Source: Diphasiastrum complanatum | Lineage: Eukaryota > Streptophyta > Lycopodiopsida > Lycopodiales > Lycopodiaceae | Direction of reading: 5' to 3' | NCBI GenBank assembly: GCA_029204225.1 | Contig: CM055101.1 | Location: forward strand, 39,597,627-39,661,626 | DNA: 64,000 bases | In this document: positions 44,101-55,483 of the stretch, piece after piece | How the letters are laid out: each line of letters starts with the position of its first letter | Numbering within the stretch: position 1 is the first letter of the stretch | Translations under genes and position numbers: made by a program | The notes under the pieces: generated by a model | Database searches by the model: none | What the model saw: the letters and a program-made list of their open reading frames with translations, nothing else | Told to the model about the DNA's origin: nothing

Positions 44101-45475
44101 TTAATCCTCTGTTGGCTGATTCCAATGTATATGTCAGAGTTACAGATGGGCAGATCATCATCGTGATTGCATATGTGGACGACACTATGGTACTTTGCAG
44201 GAGTGAGCAGCTAATTGTTGAAGTGAAGACAGACATCTCGAAACATTTTGAGATAGTGGATCTGGGAGAAGCCAGGTGTTACCTAGGCTTGCAAATTGAA
44301 AGAGACTATGAGGGAAGTAAGTTATACCTTCACCAGTCCAGATATACCCAGAAGATCCTAGAGGACTTTGGGATGCTGAACTGCAAAGGAGAGAAAACTC
44401 CAATGCTCGCAGGGATGGTACTAACAAATGATGACTATTCGAAGACCGAGGAAGAGAGAGAACAAATGCAGCTAACACCTTACAGGAAGCTGATAGGATC
44501 ACTGATGTACCTTGCTGACAACACAAATGCAGTATTCAGGATGAGCCAATTCTGCACGAATCCAGACTCGACACATTGGAACATTAGAGGAGTTTTGAGT
44601 TCCAAAAAGATCTTTTAAGAATTCGTGCAAGATGCCTTTTTTATTATTAAAATAATATAACACTAACACATTTGACTTGCCATAACTTTTTAATCGTAGC
44701 TCAAAAGTATGTCATGTAACATATCATTGGAAAGCCCTTGTTGAGCGCTTTCCAATGCACTAAACTCCGCTAAATTCGGACTTACCACTAAAAAGTTATG
44801 CCATTTTTAGTATGGAATCAAAATGTGGACTCAAAAAGTTACGTTACGTAGATTTCAAATTTGAGTGTTTTGATTGGTCCATGTGTAAGAAAAATTTGAG
44901 AAAAATAATAAAAAGAATCTTTACAAAGAGTCTTTTTTGGATTTAGAACTCCTCTAATGGATTGCAAAGCGAATTTTGCAATATCTTCAATTAATGAGGG
45001 ATTATGGCTTGTGCTATTGTCATGATGCAGGTTTGGATACTTCCCTACAACGATGCTAGCTGGGCATCTCTCAAAGACGACTGTAAAAGCGTCTCAGGAG
45101 GATGCACCATCGCATCAGGTGCAGCAATTCTCTGGGTCAGCAAGAAACAGACCATTGTAGCCCAGTCATCCTACGAAGCAAAGTACGTAGCGGCAACAAA
45201 AATGGCCAACGAGATAACCTGGCTAAGCAGTTCCTGGACGAATTGGGCGAAATAAGGAATGAGCCTCTAGTCTTGCAGATGGACAACACCTCTGCAATAT
45301 ACCTAACGAAAGATCCCATGTTCCATTCCAAAACCAAACACATTTCGATCAAGTATCACTTGATCAGGGATCTAATTGAAAAGAAGATGTTGCAGACCAC
45401 CTTCATCGGAACGAAGGACGTGGTTGCTGATATCTTCACCAAAGCCCTAGACAAAGGACTCTTTGAGAGATAGAG
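44101..45475 (+). pseudogene. Copia-E2, RT C-terminus and RNase H fragment
   Basis: Starts within RT (DSNVYVRVTDGQIIIVIAYV with catalytic AYVDDTMVL), reads to STHW, and is split by a MITE-like insertion (44581-44957). It then resumes ([18 protein letters not shown] when joined) into RNase H (YNDASWASLKDD, AQSSYEAKYVAATK), with a frameshift near 45228, and ends TKALDKGLFER. The chimera therefore has two RT active sites, one from each family. Confidence 0.85.
44581..44957. mobile_element. MITE-like element inside Copia-E2
   Basis: About 377 bases with terminal inverted repeats: left attagaggagttttgagttc, right the complement of attagaggagttctaaatcc, extending to about 34 bases with a few mismatches. 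TGGA occurs at both edges (44577-44580 and 44958-44961), a probable short target duplication. Removing it restores the Copia reading frame. Internally AT-rich, no ORF, with a further inner inverted repeat (ttggaaagc ... gctttccaa near 44727-44757). Confidence 0.88.
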
Positions 45476-46813
45476 GAGCAGTCTCGGGATCGTAAAGCTA
45501 TTATGCTTTGAGAGAGAGCTGAAGAAACAAAACGTTTCTAGTTACAGAGCCTTGCTAGCTTTCAGCCCTTTGCCTGATGAAAGATTCGTGCGGTCCAACA
45601 TGAAAAAGTCAGACGACAGAAACGAAACCAACGACGCGACACGAAAATTGTCGTGAAAGAATTTTTGCCCTCACGCTCCAAAGAGTACCAACAAAGATCA
45701 TGCAAGTACCCAGAAGTACAAATATCTGATCTGATGGCATGACGTCAGTAGATACAATCTAGGTCGTGGCTAATCCGCCACTCTTGTAATTTTCTGATTA
45801 GTTGTAGATGTTTAGTCACTCTAATCTTAAAGGTTACATAGAACGACTATATACTTGATGGATGATACTTGACTATAGAAGATAGAATACACATACAGTG
45901 TAGAAGTCTGATGCTTGTAAGCAATCAAGACGAAATACAGACGATAAGTCCGCCTGCGAGTGAGACAAGTTCTGTGATCAGGATCCATAGAGATCCACAA
46001 GTCTGCTAGTAAGCGAGACATCTATTCGTGAGAGAACTGTATTTTTTCTCATGCCAATGCACTGCGTGGATCTGCATGCAGTGCTTGAAGAATCAAAGAA
46101 AAACAATAGATAATCTTGTAGCCATCGCGCACATGTCTTCTTTTATGTTGTATGATCTCGAATGCAAATGTTTCTGCTGTTATTCGTGTGTCTGATTCTC
46201 CCATTCATTTCAATTCCACACATTGGTTGAATTTGTTGAATGCTGCATTAATTTATAAACGTAGATCAACAGTGCCTAACTACATTATGGAGGACTGTAG
46301 GAGTGATTCAGCTGACAGTGTCCAGTGAAAGACCTATGAGAATAAAAATGACCACCATCAGCAATACAACATGAAAAAGAAACAATCCAAGGAGCGTTCG
46401 CGACAGTTTTGAGAAAAACTGTTTCCTCTAATCAGTGGCATGCATAGCATATCACTCTTACCGATTTTCATCAATAGATATTCATAATTTAGCAAATACA
46501 TGGCATCACATATCCCCCTCCTCAAATGTGAAACGTCCTCGTGAACATATAATCTTTTGTTTGAGAATTGTTCGTTCGTTAGAAAAGAATATTTTCGTGT
46601 CATCGACTAATCCTCCTTTTAAATATTCGTTAGGTCAAATGTAAAGATATTCTTTCAGTTGTTGAATATGTGACCTTTCTGAGTGGGTTGATTCAAATTG
46701 TGTTTGAACAAACATCAAGATTGAATTGTCTTCGAACATCATTCAAACATGAGAACTCGACATCACATAATCAGAAACATATACAAAAAGAATTTGAAAA
46801 AAATATTATGTAT
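45476..46813. other. Non-coding; Copia 3' flank and AT-rich DNA
   Basis: The first 600 bases may include the Copia-E2 3' LTR but no second copy exists for comparison. Nothing else recognised to 46813. Confidence 0.4.
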
Positions 46814-49327
46814 TTATATCATCATGTAATTGTTGTACCAATTCCAAATCTCTTTGACACTCGAGCATAGTAAGTCTTCTTTTGCTCTTGAGTATCTGCC
46901 GATAGGTAAGTTGCCGAATCCTGCGAATCTTACAGGAAGTAAAGTTCCATCAAATAATTCATATACTAGTTGGAAGTCTTCTTTAGAATCTTTTTGTAGT
47001 GTAATTTGTTCGAACAAACGAGATGAAAATTGTACAAACTTACACTTTACAAATAAATTCTGAACAAAAAATAATGTCTTTGCTGCAAATGTTCCGAACT
47101 GCCAATATGTATAAGTACATAATGCTTTTTATTCACGAGATTTGCCTTGATCATGTAGATTGTGCGTGATTTTTGCAAAGTAATGAGAAAAATTGCGCTC
47201 CTAGTTGGTGTATAGACCATAAAGCTCTAGGTACGCCATATTGATATTCAAAAGACCTGCATCGTCGAATTCGTCTATGTTTGCATGATCTTTTGGTAAC
47301 TACAGCCTGAATTCAACATGCCTCCTCCAAAATTTTTGCTTCGTATCGTCGTGCTTAAAAAATCGATACTCCTTTATTTGAATGTATTTTAAGACATACA
47401 CGGAGGTGGAACCTATGTATAATTCAACTGACCCGAATGGCGAAACCTTAAATTTACCCTCCTGGATTTTGGCCCTCTTGTTCTATGCTAAGTTGGTCCC
47501 ATAACCAGAGAAAATTTTTCCAAACAATTAGCTAGTCCTCGAATGCAATGCCTACTGTGTCTGGTAGCATCAAATAATTCACATGCCATTACAATTCGAC
47601 GTTAAGATGATGTGGACTCCAATTCCAGAATCGTTTAGCAAAAAAAAAATGCATTCTGCACATACCTTCGATTGGTTTCTTCTCGTTCAGGCAGCGCCTT
47701 AGCAACGTCCTAGTTGTGAAGTTCTGCAGCAAGCTTTTGGTCTTCTAGCTGCTGCTTCAAGTCAGCAACCTCCTTGTGAAGATTGAAGATCTTTATACAG
47801 GCTTCGACATATTCTAGATGATCAGCAACTCTCGAAGAGTTTTGAGTTGACTGGAGCTACTTTGAAAGACTTTCAATCTTTTCTAGAGCCTCGACTGAAG
47901 CTTTGTCATTCTCGAGCGATAGAAGAAACTCGACTCGAAAATTTTCGAGCATCTATGCTTGAAGTTGATGTACTTCAAGGGATCAATTTGAATTGATCCA
48001 ACAGTGCTACATAGCTGTAAGGTAGTTTTTGCCTTTATTCATTTCGTTGTCTCTTCTTGAAGTGTGGTCTACGGAGTTGTCTTTTCTGCATTGACCTTAT
48101 TATAATCAGCTTGTAAAAAATCAAAAAATTTCTGCAAATTTGCATGTTTGGCCTAAATTGCCTTATTATTAGCTTTGTACACATCAGCTTCTTGTGTCGA
48201 TTGTTGAAGCATTCGTCCGAGTGATTGGTTTCTTTCAAGCAATAACTTGTTTTTTGCTTCTAGAGATGCAATCTTCTCGGTGAATAACTTGATGTCATTT
48301 GACATCTCGTCAGAAGATCTGAATAATTTCATCATGCCTTGTTGAATTTGCATGTCATAAGCATGGACTTGCTCTACAATCTGCTTTGCTCCAACTGAAA
48401 ATTGCTGATACCACCGGTATAGGTCCTCTTTTTTTTTCTTCATCGGCATCTGTGGCATCATCGTCGACAACTTCTTTGTCTCTATCAGACATATCAGAAC
48501 CTGGCATATCAAAAATCGTGTCTTCATCTTCTGTAGGGGTGGGGCTCTTTGGCTTCTGAGAAGATCCATAAGTAATTAACATGATTTCCATGGTGTCTGA
48601 TGCAGTAACGTCTAGTATGATAGTTTTTGAACTTGACACAGTATCAGATTCGGTCTCCTTCTAGGTTGTTGCGATGTCAACAACAATGTGGGTTGGCTGA
48701 ATGAGTGAAACAAATGTATTTTACAGAAGGCTAGATAAATCGATTGTAGTTGTCGTAATCAGTCTTCCTGCAAGAATACTCTATTCCGAATCAATAAGAA
48801 TGCCAAAACTTTGCAAAATCGAGAGATATGTGCTCCACAACTAAAAATTTCTTATGCTTGATCTAGCGCATAAATGCCTTGTAAGCGATTGTGCCAAAAC
48901 AAACTGGCTGGCCTGCCAATGCATCCAACAAGTAACCAAAGTTTTGTGCCGAAATAGTTGCATCAGCATCAGTTATGAATAGAACTTGGTTTGCATACTT
49001 GCACATAAACTCTAGCTGGGCATCCTTCACCATTGTAATCTTGTACCCTTTACTTGGTACAAAACAATTAGCCAGACAATATTTCATTTCTTCAATCGAG
49101 TCCTTGGACGTAAGATTGGCCGCGCCATCTTTTGGAAGTCCAAGAGTTGTAGAAAAAACTTCTTCGTTGATTGTAAATATGTTGTTATGAAGATTAACCT
49201 TGAAATCAGAATCAGTCACTGTGTTGATGGAGTTCACAAACTCAGTGCTGATTTCTGATAAAACAATTGAGGGGTCCACTTTCAAATTGCCCAACCTGCA
49301 ACGATCTAGCAGAGTAAGCAAGAGCAA
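46814..49327 (-). pseudogene. Unrecognised decayed coiled-coil gene
   Basis: I do not recognise the family. 49327-48863 (154 residues, LVFITDADATISAQNFGYLL near its end) looks globular. 48639-48153 contains an acidic segment then a coiled coil (EKIASLEAKNKLLLERNQSL). 48000-47690 continues as a coiled coil (EVADLKQQLEDQKLAAELHN). 47400-46814 keeps one frame with only three stops (KEYRFFKHDDTKQKFWRRHV; YELFDGTLLPVRFAGFGNLP). The order suggests one protein of roughly 700-800 residues, now broken by frameshifts. It could be a gag-like or mobile-domain ORF of an unknown element, or a dead host gene. Confidence 0.5.
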
Positions 49328-49499
49328 TTTTCGAACACAAGAACGCTATAAACGATGAACGAGCGTAAACGAAAGTGAAAGAGAAAACAAAAAGTGTAAG
49401 AGTGAAAATAGAAATTAACAGTGTTATAGTTTGAGTCTGATCAATGCAGAATTATCGATAGGAGTAATAAGATCCTTGCACTCGACAAGAGACATGGAT

Positions 49500-49511
49500 A
49501 CTTATATAGAT
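49500..49511 (-). promoter_or_regulatory. TATA box upstream of the coiled-coil gene
   Basis: The minus strand reads CTATATAAG about 175 bases upstream of the Met at 49327, with a CCAAT-like ccaat just before it. Placement fits a promoter for the minus-strand gene. Confidence 0.45.
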
Positions 49512-49579
49512 TGGCACATTGTTATTCTGATTCTAGTCAAGCTTTGAAAACCTCTGTTCTTGTCAATAAAGCATTACTA

Positions 49580-50783
49580 TGGCATCATCGCCGAGGACAC
49601 TTGAATTTGCATCTATTTCAAACATGTCCAGACAATCCCTAGTACTTGATCTCGACTATCCTTCTAGTAAAGTCGATCTCCCTATCTGCCATAGCTACAT
49701 CCTTGGGAAGCAGACTAGGATTCATTTTAGATCAAGTCATAGGCATGCAGCAAAAGGTCTGTTAGATGTTGTTCATACATGTATATATGTGGACCTATGC
49801 AAACTCCTTCATTGCTAGATGCAAAGTATTTCATTACCTTTATTGACGAATTCTCCAGAAGAACAGCTGTTTACTTCATCAAACATAACTTAGAAGCTTT
49901 TATCAAGTTCAAACAATTCAAAGAGCATGCAGAAAATCAAAGGGGCAAATGAATCAAAGCACTGAGGTCAGATAATGGGAGATAATACATCTCCACCGAA
50001 TTCAAGGAGTATTGCCTTAACAACGACATTGAGCAACAATACATTACCTCCTATTTGCCTCAGTCAAATGGTCTTGCTGAGAGAAAGAATAGAACCTTAG
50101 ATGAATCGGCAAAGTGCATATTGTCACATGTGACACTTCCAAAGTCCTTCTGGGTTGAAGCTATCTCAACATCAACCTATATTCAGAACAGATGTCCTAC
50201 TAAAGGTCTCTCAGACAAAACACCATTCAAAGTTTGGACAGGTACCAAACCTTTTCTATCAAACTTACAAGTTTTTGGATGTACTACTTATGCACAGATT
50301 CCTTATGATCTCAAAAATAAGCTCAACTTCCAGAGTATCAAATGTATTTTCATCAGCTACACTACTTCAGATCTATCCTATAAGCTGTTTGATCCCATTG
50401 AGTTGAAGATATTCACTAGCCGGGATGTCATCTTCATCGAAGATCAGTTTATCGACCTCAAAGAAAAAGGCAGTGCCCATGTATCCGACCTGTCAGATTC
50501 TCCTGACATATTGAACTTCCCAGTTTCTCAGTCGACTATTCCCATTGAAGGTCCAAGCTCATCTATTCTTGACGAACAACATATCAACGACGAATTCGAA
50601 GATGATGATGTTGCAGTTCAGCAACTACAGTATGATGAAAATGATCAACTTTCTCTATTTCTCAGAAGATCATTAAGAGATAGCAGACCACCTATCAAGT
50701 ATATCGACAAGTCTGCAGCCTACCTTGTTCACAAGCTGACGATTGTCACAGAGGCACTCAGTCAGCCAGATTTTGATATCTAA
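49580..50783 (+). pseudogene. Copia-C integrase
   Basis: LLWHHRRGHLN marks the GAG-pre-integrase. The first-Asp region is damaged. The Glu region (SYLPQSNGLAERKNRTLDES) opens the long frame 50055-50783, which includes WVEAISTSTYIQNRCPTKGL, VFGCTTYAQIPYDLKNK and a SRDVIF segment, ending in an acidic linker (DDDVAVQQLQYDEND). Confidence 0.85.
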
Positions 50784-52180
50784 AAAGAAGCTATGGATAA
50801 AGAGTATCCATCTCTTATCAAGAACCAGACATAAACGATTGTCGAATTACCTGCTAGCAGAAACATAGTTGATTGTAAATGGATTTTCAAAGTCAAGTAC
50901 AAAGCAGACGGAAGCATCGACAGAAGAAAAGCCCGACTGGTCGCCAGAGGATTTTCTCAGGTATACAACGTCGATTACATTGAGACTTTCAGTCCAATAG
51001 TCAAGCATTCTCAATGGAGTTATTGAAGAAGACATTTACATGGTGCAACCCGAAGGTTATATTATCGAGGGTAAACACAATCATGTGTGTAAACTTTATA
51101 AGACACTTTATGGCTTCAAGCAATCTGCTCAAGCATGGTTTCAAAGGATCAATGTTTTCTTTATTGATCACAACTACACACCTACCTCTTTAGATTCAAA
51201 TGTTTACTTCAAGACAGTGCAACAATCTTTTATCATTATCACTTTGTACGTGGACGACACATTGCTCTTCAGTAATAGTATCGATCTAATAAAAGAAGAC
51301 AAGTCAATGCTATCTCCAGAATTCGACATGACCGATCTGGGCGAAGTTCATTTCTGCCTTGGTGTTCAAATCCACAGAGACAAAAATCGAAAGTTGATCT
51401 ACATTGCTCAACAGAGGTACATCTACAATATGTTAGTCAAATATAATTTGATTAATTGCAAGTTAGCTCTCTCACCAGTGGAACCAGGTCTCAAATTGTC
51501 AAAGGACTAGTGTCCTCAAACAATTCAAGAGAAGGAGCAGATGCGTGAGTATTTTTATCATTCGATAATAGGATCTCTTATGTATGCAATGATCTGTACC
51601 AGGCCAGACATAGCTTTTGCAGTCAGCTCTCTAAGTCAGTATATGACCAACCCTGGTGAAATACATTGGAAGGTTGTTATCAGAGTCGTGAGATATCTTT
51701 GAGCTACTATGGACTTTTGCATTTGTTATGGAACAGTTGACAATGACAAACTCAATTTACTCATTGGTTTTACAGATGCAAGCTGGGCAGGAGACATAGA
51801 CACTCGTGAATCCACTTTCGGATTTACATTCTTCCTCAACAATGGTCCTGTTTCCTGGAACAATCACAAGCAATCTTTGATAGCTCTATTTTCTATAGAA
51901 TTAGAGTATATCGCCACCTCACAAGCTACAAAGGAAGCAATTTGGTTGAGAGACTTACTTTCAGATATCAGTCTGAATCAATATGCTCCGACAGTATTAT
52001 TTTGTGATAATCAAAAGTGCCATTGTCTTATTAGCCAACCCTAGATTACATTCTAAGAGTAAGCACATTGAACTAAAGTATCACTGTGTCAGAAGCAAAG
52101 TTCTCGACAAAGAGGTCAAATTGTAGTATTGTCAAATGCAAGATATGACAGCGGACATTTTTACTAGAGCATTAAGCTAG
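49590..52180 (+). mobile_element. Copia-C, partial Ty1/Copia pol
   Basis: GAG-pre-integrase, integrase, RT and RNase H in order, with gag and protease absent and no LTR recognised. Sequence differs from families A, B, D and E. Confidence 0.88.
50784..52180 (+). pseudogene. Copia-C RT and RNase H
   Basis: The RT N-terminus (50784-51030) is frameshifted and has lost the segment between the RG-F motif and EEDIYMVQPEG. 51040-51510 holds LYKTLYGFKQSAQAWFQR and catalytic LYVDDTLLFSNS. 51709-52044 is RNase H (GFTDASWAGDIDTRES, SIELEYIATSQATKEAIWL). The tail (LHSKSKHIELKYHCVRSK, MTADIFTRALS) runs to about 52178 after a shift near 52030. Confidence 0.86.
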
Positions 52181-52579
52181 TGTCGCATTTTTCACATTTT
52201 TCAAAGTGCCTCAAATGTTAAGGAAATCACTTAGCAAAGTGTGAGGTTACCCCAATATTCAGGAAATGAGATTTTGTGACACTGTCGCATTTCTGCAGAG
52301 TGTCGCATTTTTCTGCAGAGTGATACTTTATGTTCATTTATGTAGACAGACTGTTTATGGCCAAATGTCACGGCTTATCAACAAGCAACTTCTGTATAGA
52401 TTTTTCAGTCAATCTCAACCGTTGAACTGGGACATGTGGACGGTCCAGATTAGCTCCGACTTTTCTTGGTACATGTGGCAGTACACGGTTGGTGCGCATT
52501 CATTGCTTAGCTGTCCGTAGACACTTCCATACACTAGATTTTTAGAGTGGTTCAATGCGGAATCCCTGAATCCCTCACA
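52181..52579. other. Non-coding after Copia-C
   Basis: Several copies of tgtcgcattt (52173, 52284, 52301), two of the later ones with a shared ctgcagagtg. Possibly a Copia-C LTR; ends not definable. Confidence 0.4.
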
Positions 52580-52724
52580 TATTTCGGACACAAATCCGGC
52601 GTTTCGGACACGTTCCCAGACATTTCGAGCCTGTCCTTCGGCGTTTCGGGCACTTTTTAGGCGTTTCAGAGGCTAGACCTGTGTTTTGGGGTCTTTTTTC
52701 GCGTTTTGGGCCGTACCAGAGGCT
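52580..52724 (+). repeat. Seven-copy 20-bp degenerate tandem repeat
   Basis: Units with core gcgtttcgggcac start so that the ttt(c/t) core falls at 52582, 52602, 52623, 52644, 52664, 52684 and 52704, a 20-21 base period. The core drifts from tttcggacac to ttttgggcc along the array. Confidence 0.85.
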
Positions 52725-53316
52725 TTTGGTGAGTAGTACAGAGACAGAGAAAGAGCATAAAGTTTGTTTCTAAACAAAAATCACTCTTTTTCCACACTAA
52801 ATTGACTTGTACTTGGATCTAACAACTTCCAAAGGTCATCATTACAGAAAATGAGGCTTGAAACTCTGATTTTTTGTTAAGGCTACTTCAAGCAAAAATA
52901 CAAAAAATTGCTCAAATATCCACCAAATGAACTAGGAATAGTTCCAAACTGCTAGTAACAGTATTGCTGAATTTCTGACAGCACAAAATGTTCCCCACAA
53001 GTTGATTGAGCAAGTTTTTGATTGAAACGTCTTGAAAACTTGTACTTTTCCACAAAAACTGGGAAGTATTGTAAAAATCTCTCTACTCAACAAATTTTCA
53101 ATCTATTTGATGCTGCCTTGGCCTTTCTGATGCCTTCGGGACTGTGTCTTCATTCCCCAATGATGATTTCTAGCTCCAAAACTTGCAAAATACTCCAAGG
53201 AAGGATTTCTTCCAACTTTTGCCTCTCCAAGCTTTCACCTCATGTGAAGGACTTTCTCACTTCATTGCGGAGCCTATGACAAGTTGTATTTACCGATCAG
53301 GCACGTAAGACTATCG
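52725..53316. other. Unassigned DNA
   Basis: Open frame 53022-53279 has no recognisable family. By position it would be the leader of the Copia-D element whose LTR follows on the minus strand. Confidence 0.35.
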
Positions 53317-53329
53317 GGCTCTTATACCA
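53317..53329 (-). other. Copia-D primer binding site (mutated iMet type)
   Basis: The minus strand reads TGGTATAAGAGCCC, directly abutting the LTR end; one change (C to A) from TGGTATCAGAGC. Confidence 0.75.
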
Positions 53330-53560
53330 TGTAAATAATCAGATAAATACTATCAAGCATTCACCATACGCAATTACCATGAAGAGGAGGAAGAAGAACA
53401 CGCCATCACTCAATCACACTAACTAAAAGAGAGTACAATGAACCCTGAATATATAGAGAGAAAACTAGTAGTTGACTATAGACTAGCCTACAACTACTTA
53501 ACAACTGGCAACAGTAAAGTATGTAGTAAACAATAACAAGTTTATCATTGATTTCTAACA
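53330..53560 (-). repeat. Copia-D LTR, minus orientation
   Basis: The minus strand begins TGTTAGAAATCAATG and ends ATTATTTACA. Strongly similar along its length to 20780-20995. Acts as a 5' LTR by its primer site, but no coding body follows. Confidence 0.9.
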
Positions 53561-53564
53561 CAAG

Positions 53565-54144
53565 TATAAGGGAAGCTCCTTAGATCCTGCTTACAAATCC
53601 TAAACACAAAAGGATAACACATTGTGGAGAAACCACCCAACCAAGTAGAAGCATCCAATCAATCTCTAGAAGCCTCACCCCCAAGCCAAGGAACAAGAAG
53701 CATGAATGTAGAGTGAGAGCCTGACAATGCTTCTTGGTTTCCAAGGGGAGGCTCGAACCTGGGACCAAAGAAACTTTGGATGCCAAGCTAACCAGTTGAG
53801 CCAACCCCGTTGATGAGGAGTAGGACGAGTTTGTTCCTCTTATATAGAGCCTAATGCATCCTGGGCACATGGCCATGCATAGCCCTATGTTCCCTATACA
53901 TAGATTCACCTAGAATAAAGTCCTATGCATGGACCAACTATTCATAGAATTGCTATTGATAACTCTACACATGCATACACTGTCTAAACTCCACTTAGTG
54001 TGTTCTGGGCCTCACAAGGATATTAGTTACTTTCGGGTCACGTCCAGTATGGACGTGGCATAGCTAACAGCTTGTTTCACTGGAGTACCGTGTATCCAAG
54101 ACTAGGAGTATACTGTATCCTATGTACTGGTCATGAACATAACA
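53565..54144 (-). repeat. Gypsy-4 3' LTR, carrying a tRNA-like insert
   Basis: 580 bases, about 70 longer than its partner because of the tRNA-like segment at 53731-53812. Element-strand termini TGTTATG ... TTATA. Confidence 0.88.
53741..53808 (-). repeat. tRNA-derived (SINE-head-like) insert in LTR
   Basis: The minus strand has an A-box TGGCTCAACTGG (53803-53792) and, about 32 bases on, a B-box GGTTCGAGCC (53759-53750), the internal RNA polymerase III promoter layout of tRNA genes and plant SINEs. The other LTR lacks it and has about a dozen unrelated bases at this place. No clear cloverleaf or anticodon was derived. Confidence 0.7.
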
Positions 54145-54172
54145 TTCTTCCCTCCTTAAACTGTTTCTATCC

Positions 54173-55160
54173 TTAGAAACTAAAATTTGGAAAATTCTTC
54201 TTTATGCTATCAACTCTCTCCCACAAATCATCATCCTCAGTACGACCCTTCCACCGAATTAAGCACTCAGAGATAGAACAATTTTTCAATTGTTTATCTC
54301 TGGTTCTGAGCACTTTCTCAGGTTCCAAAAGTACACTAAGCGACAAATTTTCCAAATGGGATAAATCCTCATCCGATCCAATTGTATCACCATCATGTAA
54401 ACTTAGTTTCAAACGACTTACATGAAACACTGGGTGTGCAGTCGATGTTCCTTGAAGATCGAGTTCATACTCCAAAGAACCAATTCTACGTACAATCCTG
54501 AAAGGTCCACAATAACCGGTAGACAGCTCATAATGCTTCCCTGTACGTAATGTCTTAGAATCTTTTGGAATCCTACGATATACCTAGTCATCATCTTATC
54601 TCTTGGACCTCTTAAGATCGGTATAGTGTTTAGCTCTATCCTGAGACTACGGATATTATCCTTAGCCACTTGCAACATTTTTTGCATATCATGCAAAAAA
54701 TCAACAACCTTCTGGATCTTAACAGACTTCGTCTCAACATTTACTGGAGATCTAGGTTGAAAATCGTATATAAGCATAAAAGGACTGTAACTTGTAGCAA
54801 AATGTTTTCTACTATTATATGCAAACTCAACCAGTGGGAGATAATCTTCCCAATGAAATTGTCTGTGAGAAACATATTTTGAGGACATACGTCCTCAAAA
54901 TATTTTTCATAGTTTGATTAGTCCTTTATGTCTGGCCATCTGATTCAGGATGATCAGAAGAACTCAAACTCAAAGAGGTTTCCAGTTTATGGAATACTGC
55001 TGACCAAAAGTGACCTGTGAATTTAGGATCTCTATCACTACTAACAATGTCACTTGGCAAACCATACAACCGAAATAATCTTTCAATAAAGATCTGGGCT
55101 AAATCAGAAGCCTTTATAGTTGACTTGACTGGTATGAATGCTCTAACTTAGTTAACCAAT
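54173..55160 (-). pseudogene. Gypsy-4 integrase and chromodomain
   Basis: From 55160 down: SDRDPKFTGHFWSAVFHKLE (second Asp), DHPESDGQT then a stop and RTNQTMKNILRT (Glu region), 54888-54418 LVEFAYNSRKHFATSYSPFM, and 54475-54173 with HPVFHVSRLKLSL and a chromodomain-like ECLIRWKGRTEDDDLWERV. At least two frame changes. Confidence 0.85.
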
Positions 55161-55483
55161 CCACTACAACCCAAATAGAATCATTTTGCCAATTTCAACT
55201 ATTTCAAAGTGAATTAACTTGTTGGAAATTTCAGACCCTTCAATAGTTTTGAGCTACACATGCTAAAACTCCAAAAAAGACACCAAAATTGATTTCCTAG
55301 CACAATTCTCCATAAACCACAATGAATTTGAGAGAGATATGGAACATGCAAATTGAATTTGGGAAGATCCACCAACTTGCAACCTTGCTCCTCTCCTTCA
55401 ATGAGAATACTAGTTGAATACCACCAAGCTCCAATGAAAAGCACCACCTCTCTGAGCTTGTAAGCCCTGCTCTGATACCACTA
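55161..55483 (-). other. Gypsy-4 leader next to the primer site
   Basis: Non-coding; from the primer site to the deletion point in integrase. Confidence 0.5.

Noticed and set aside
52580-52724. Possible CRISPR array
   Set aside because: Units are contiguous without unique spacers, cores drift, and the genome is plant nuclear.
53022-53279. 85-residue + strand frame as a gene
   Set aside because: No recognisable motif, lies in the presumed leader of a minus-strand Copia-D remnant.
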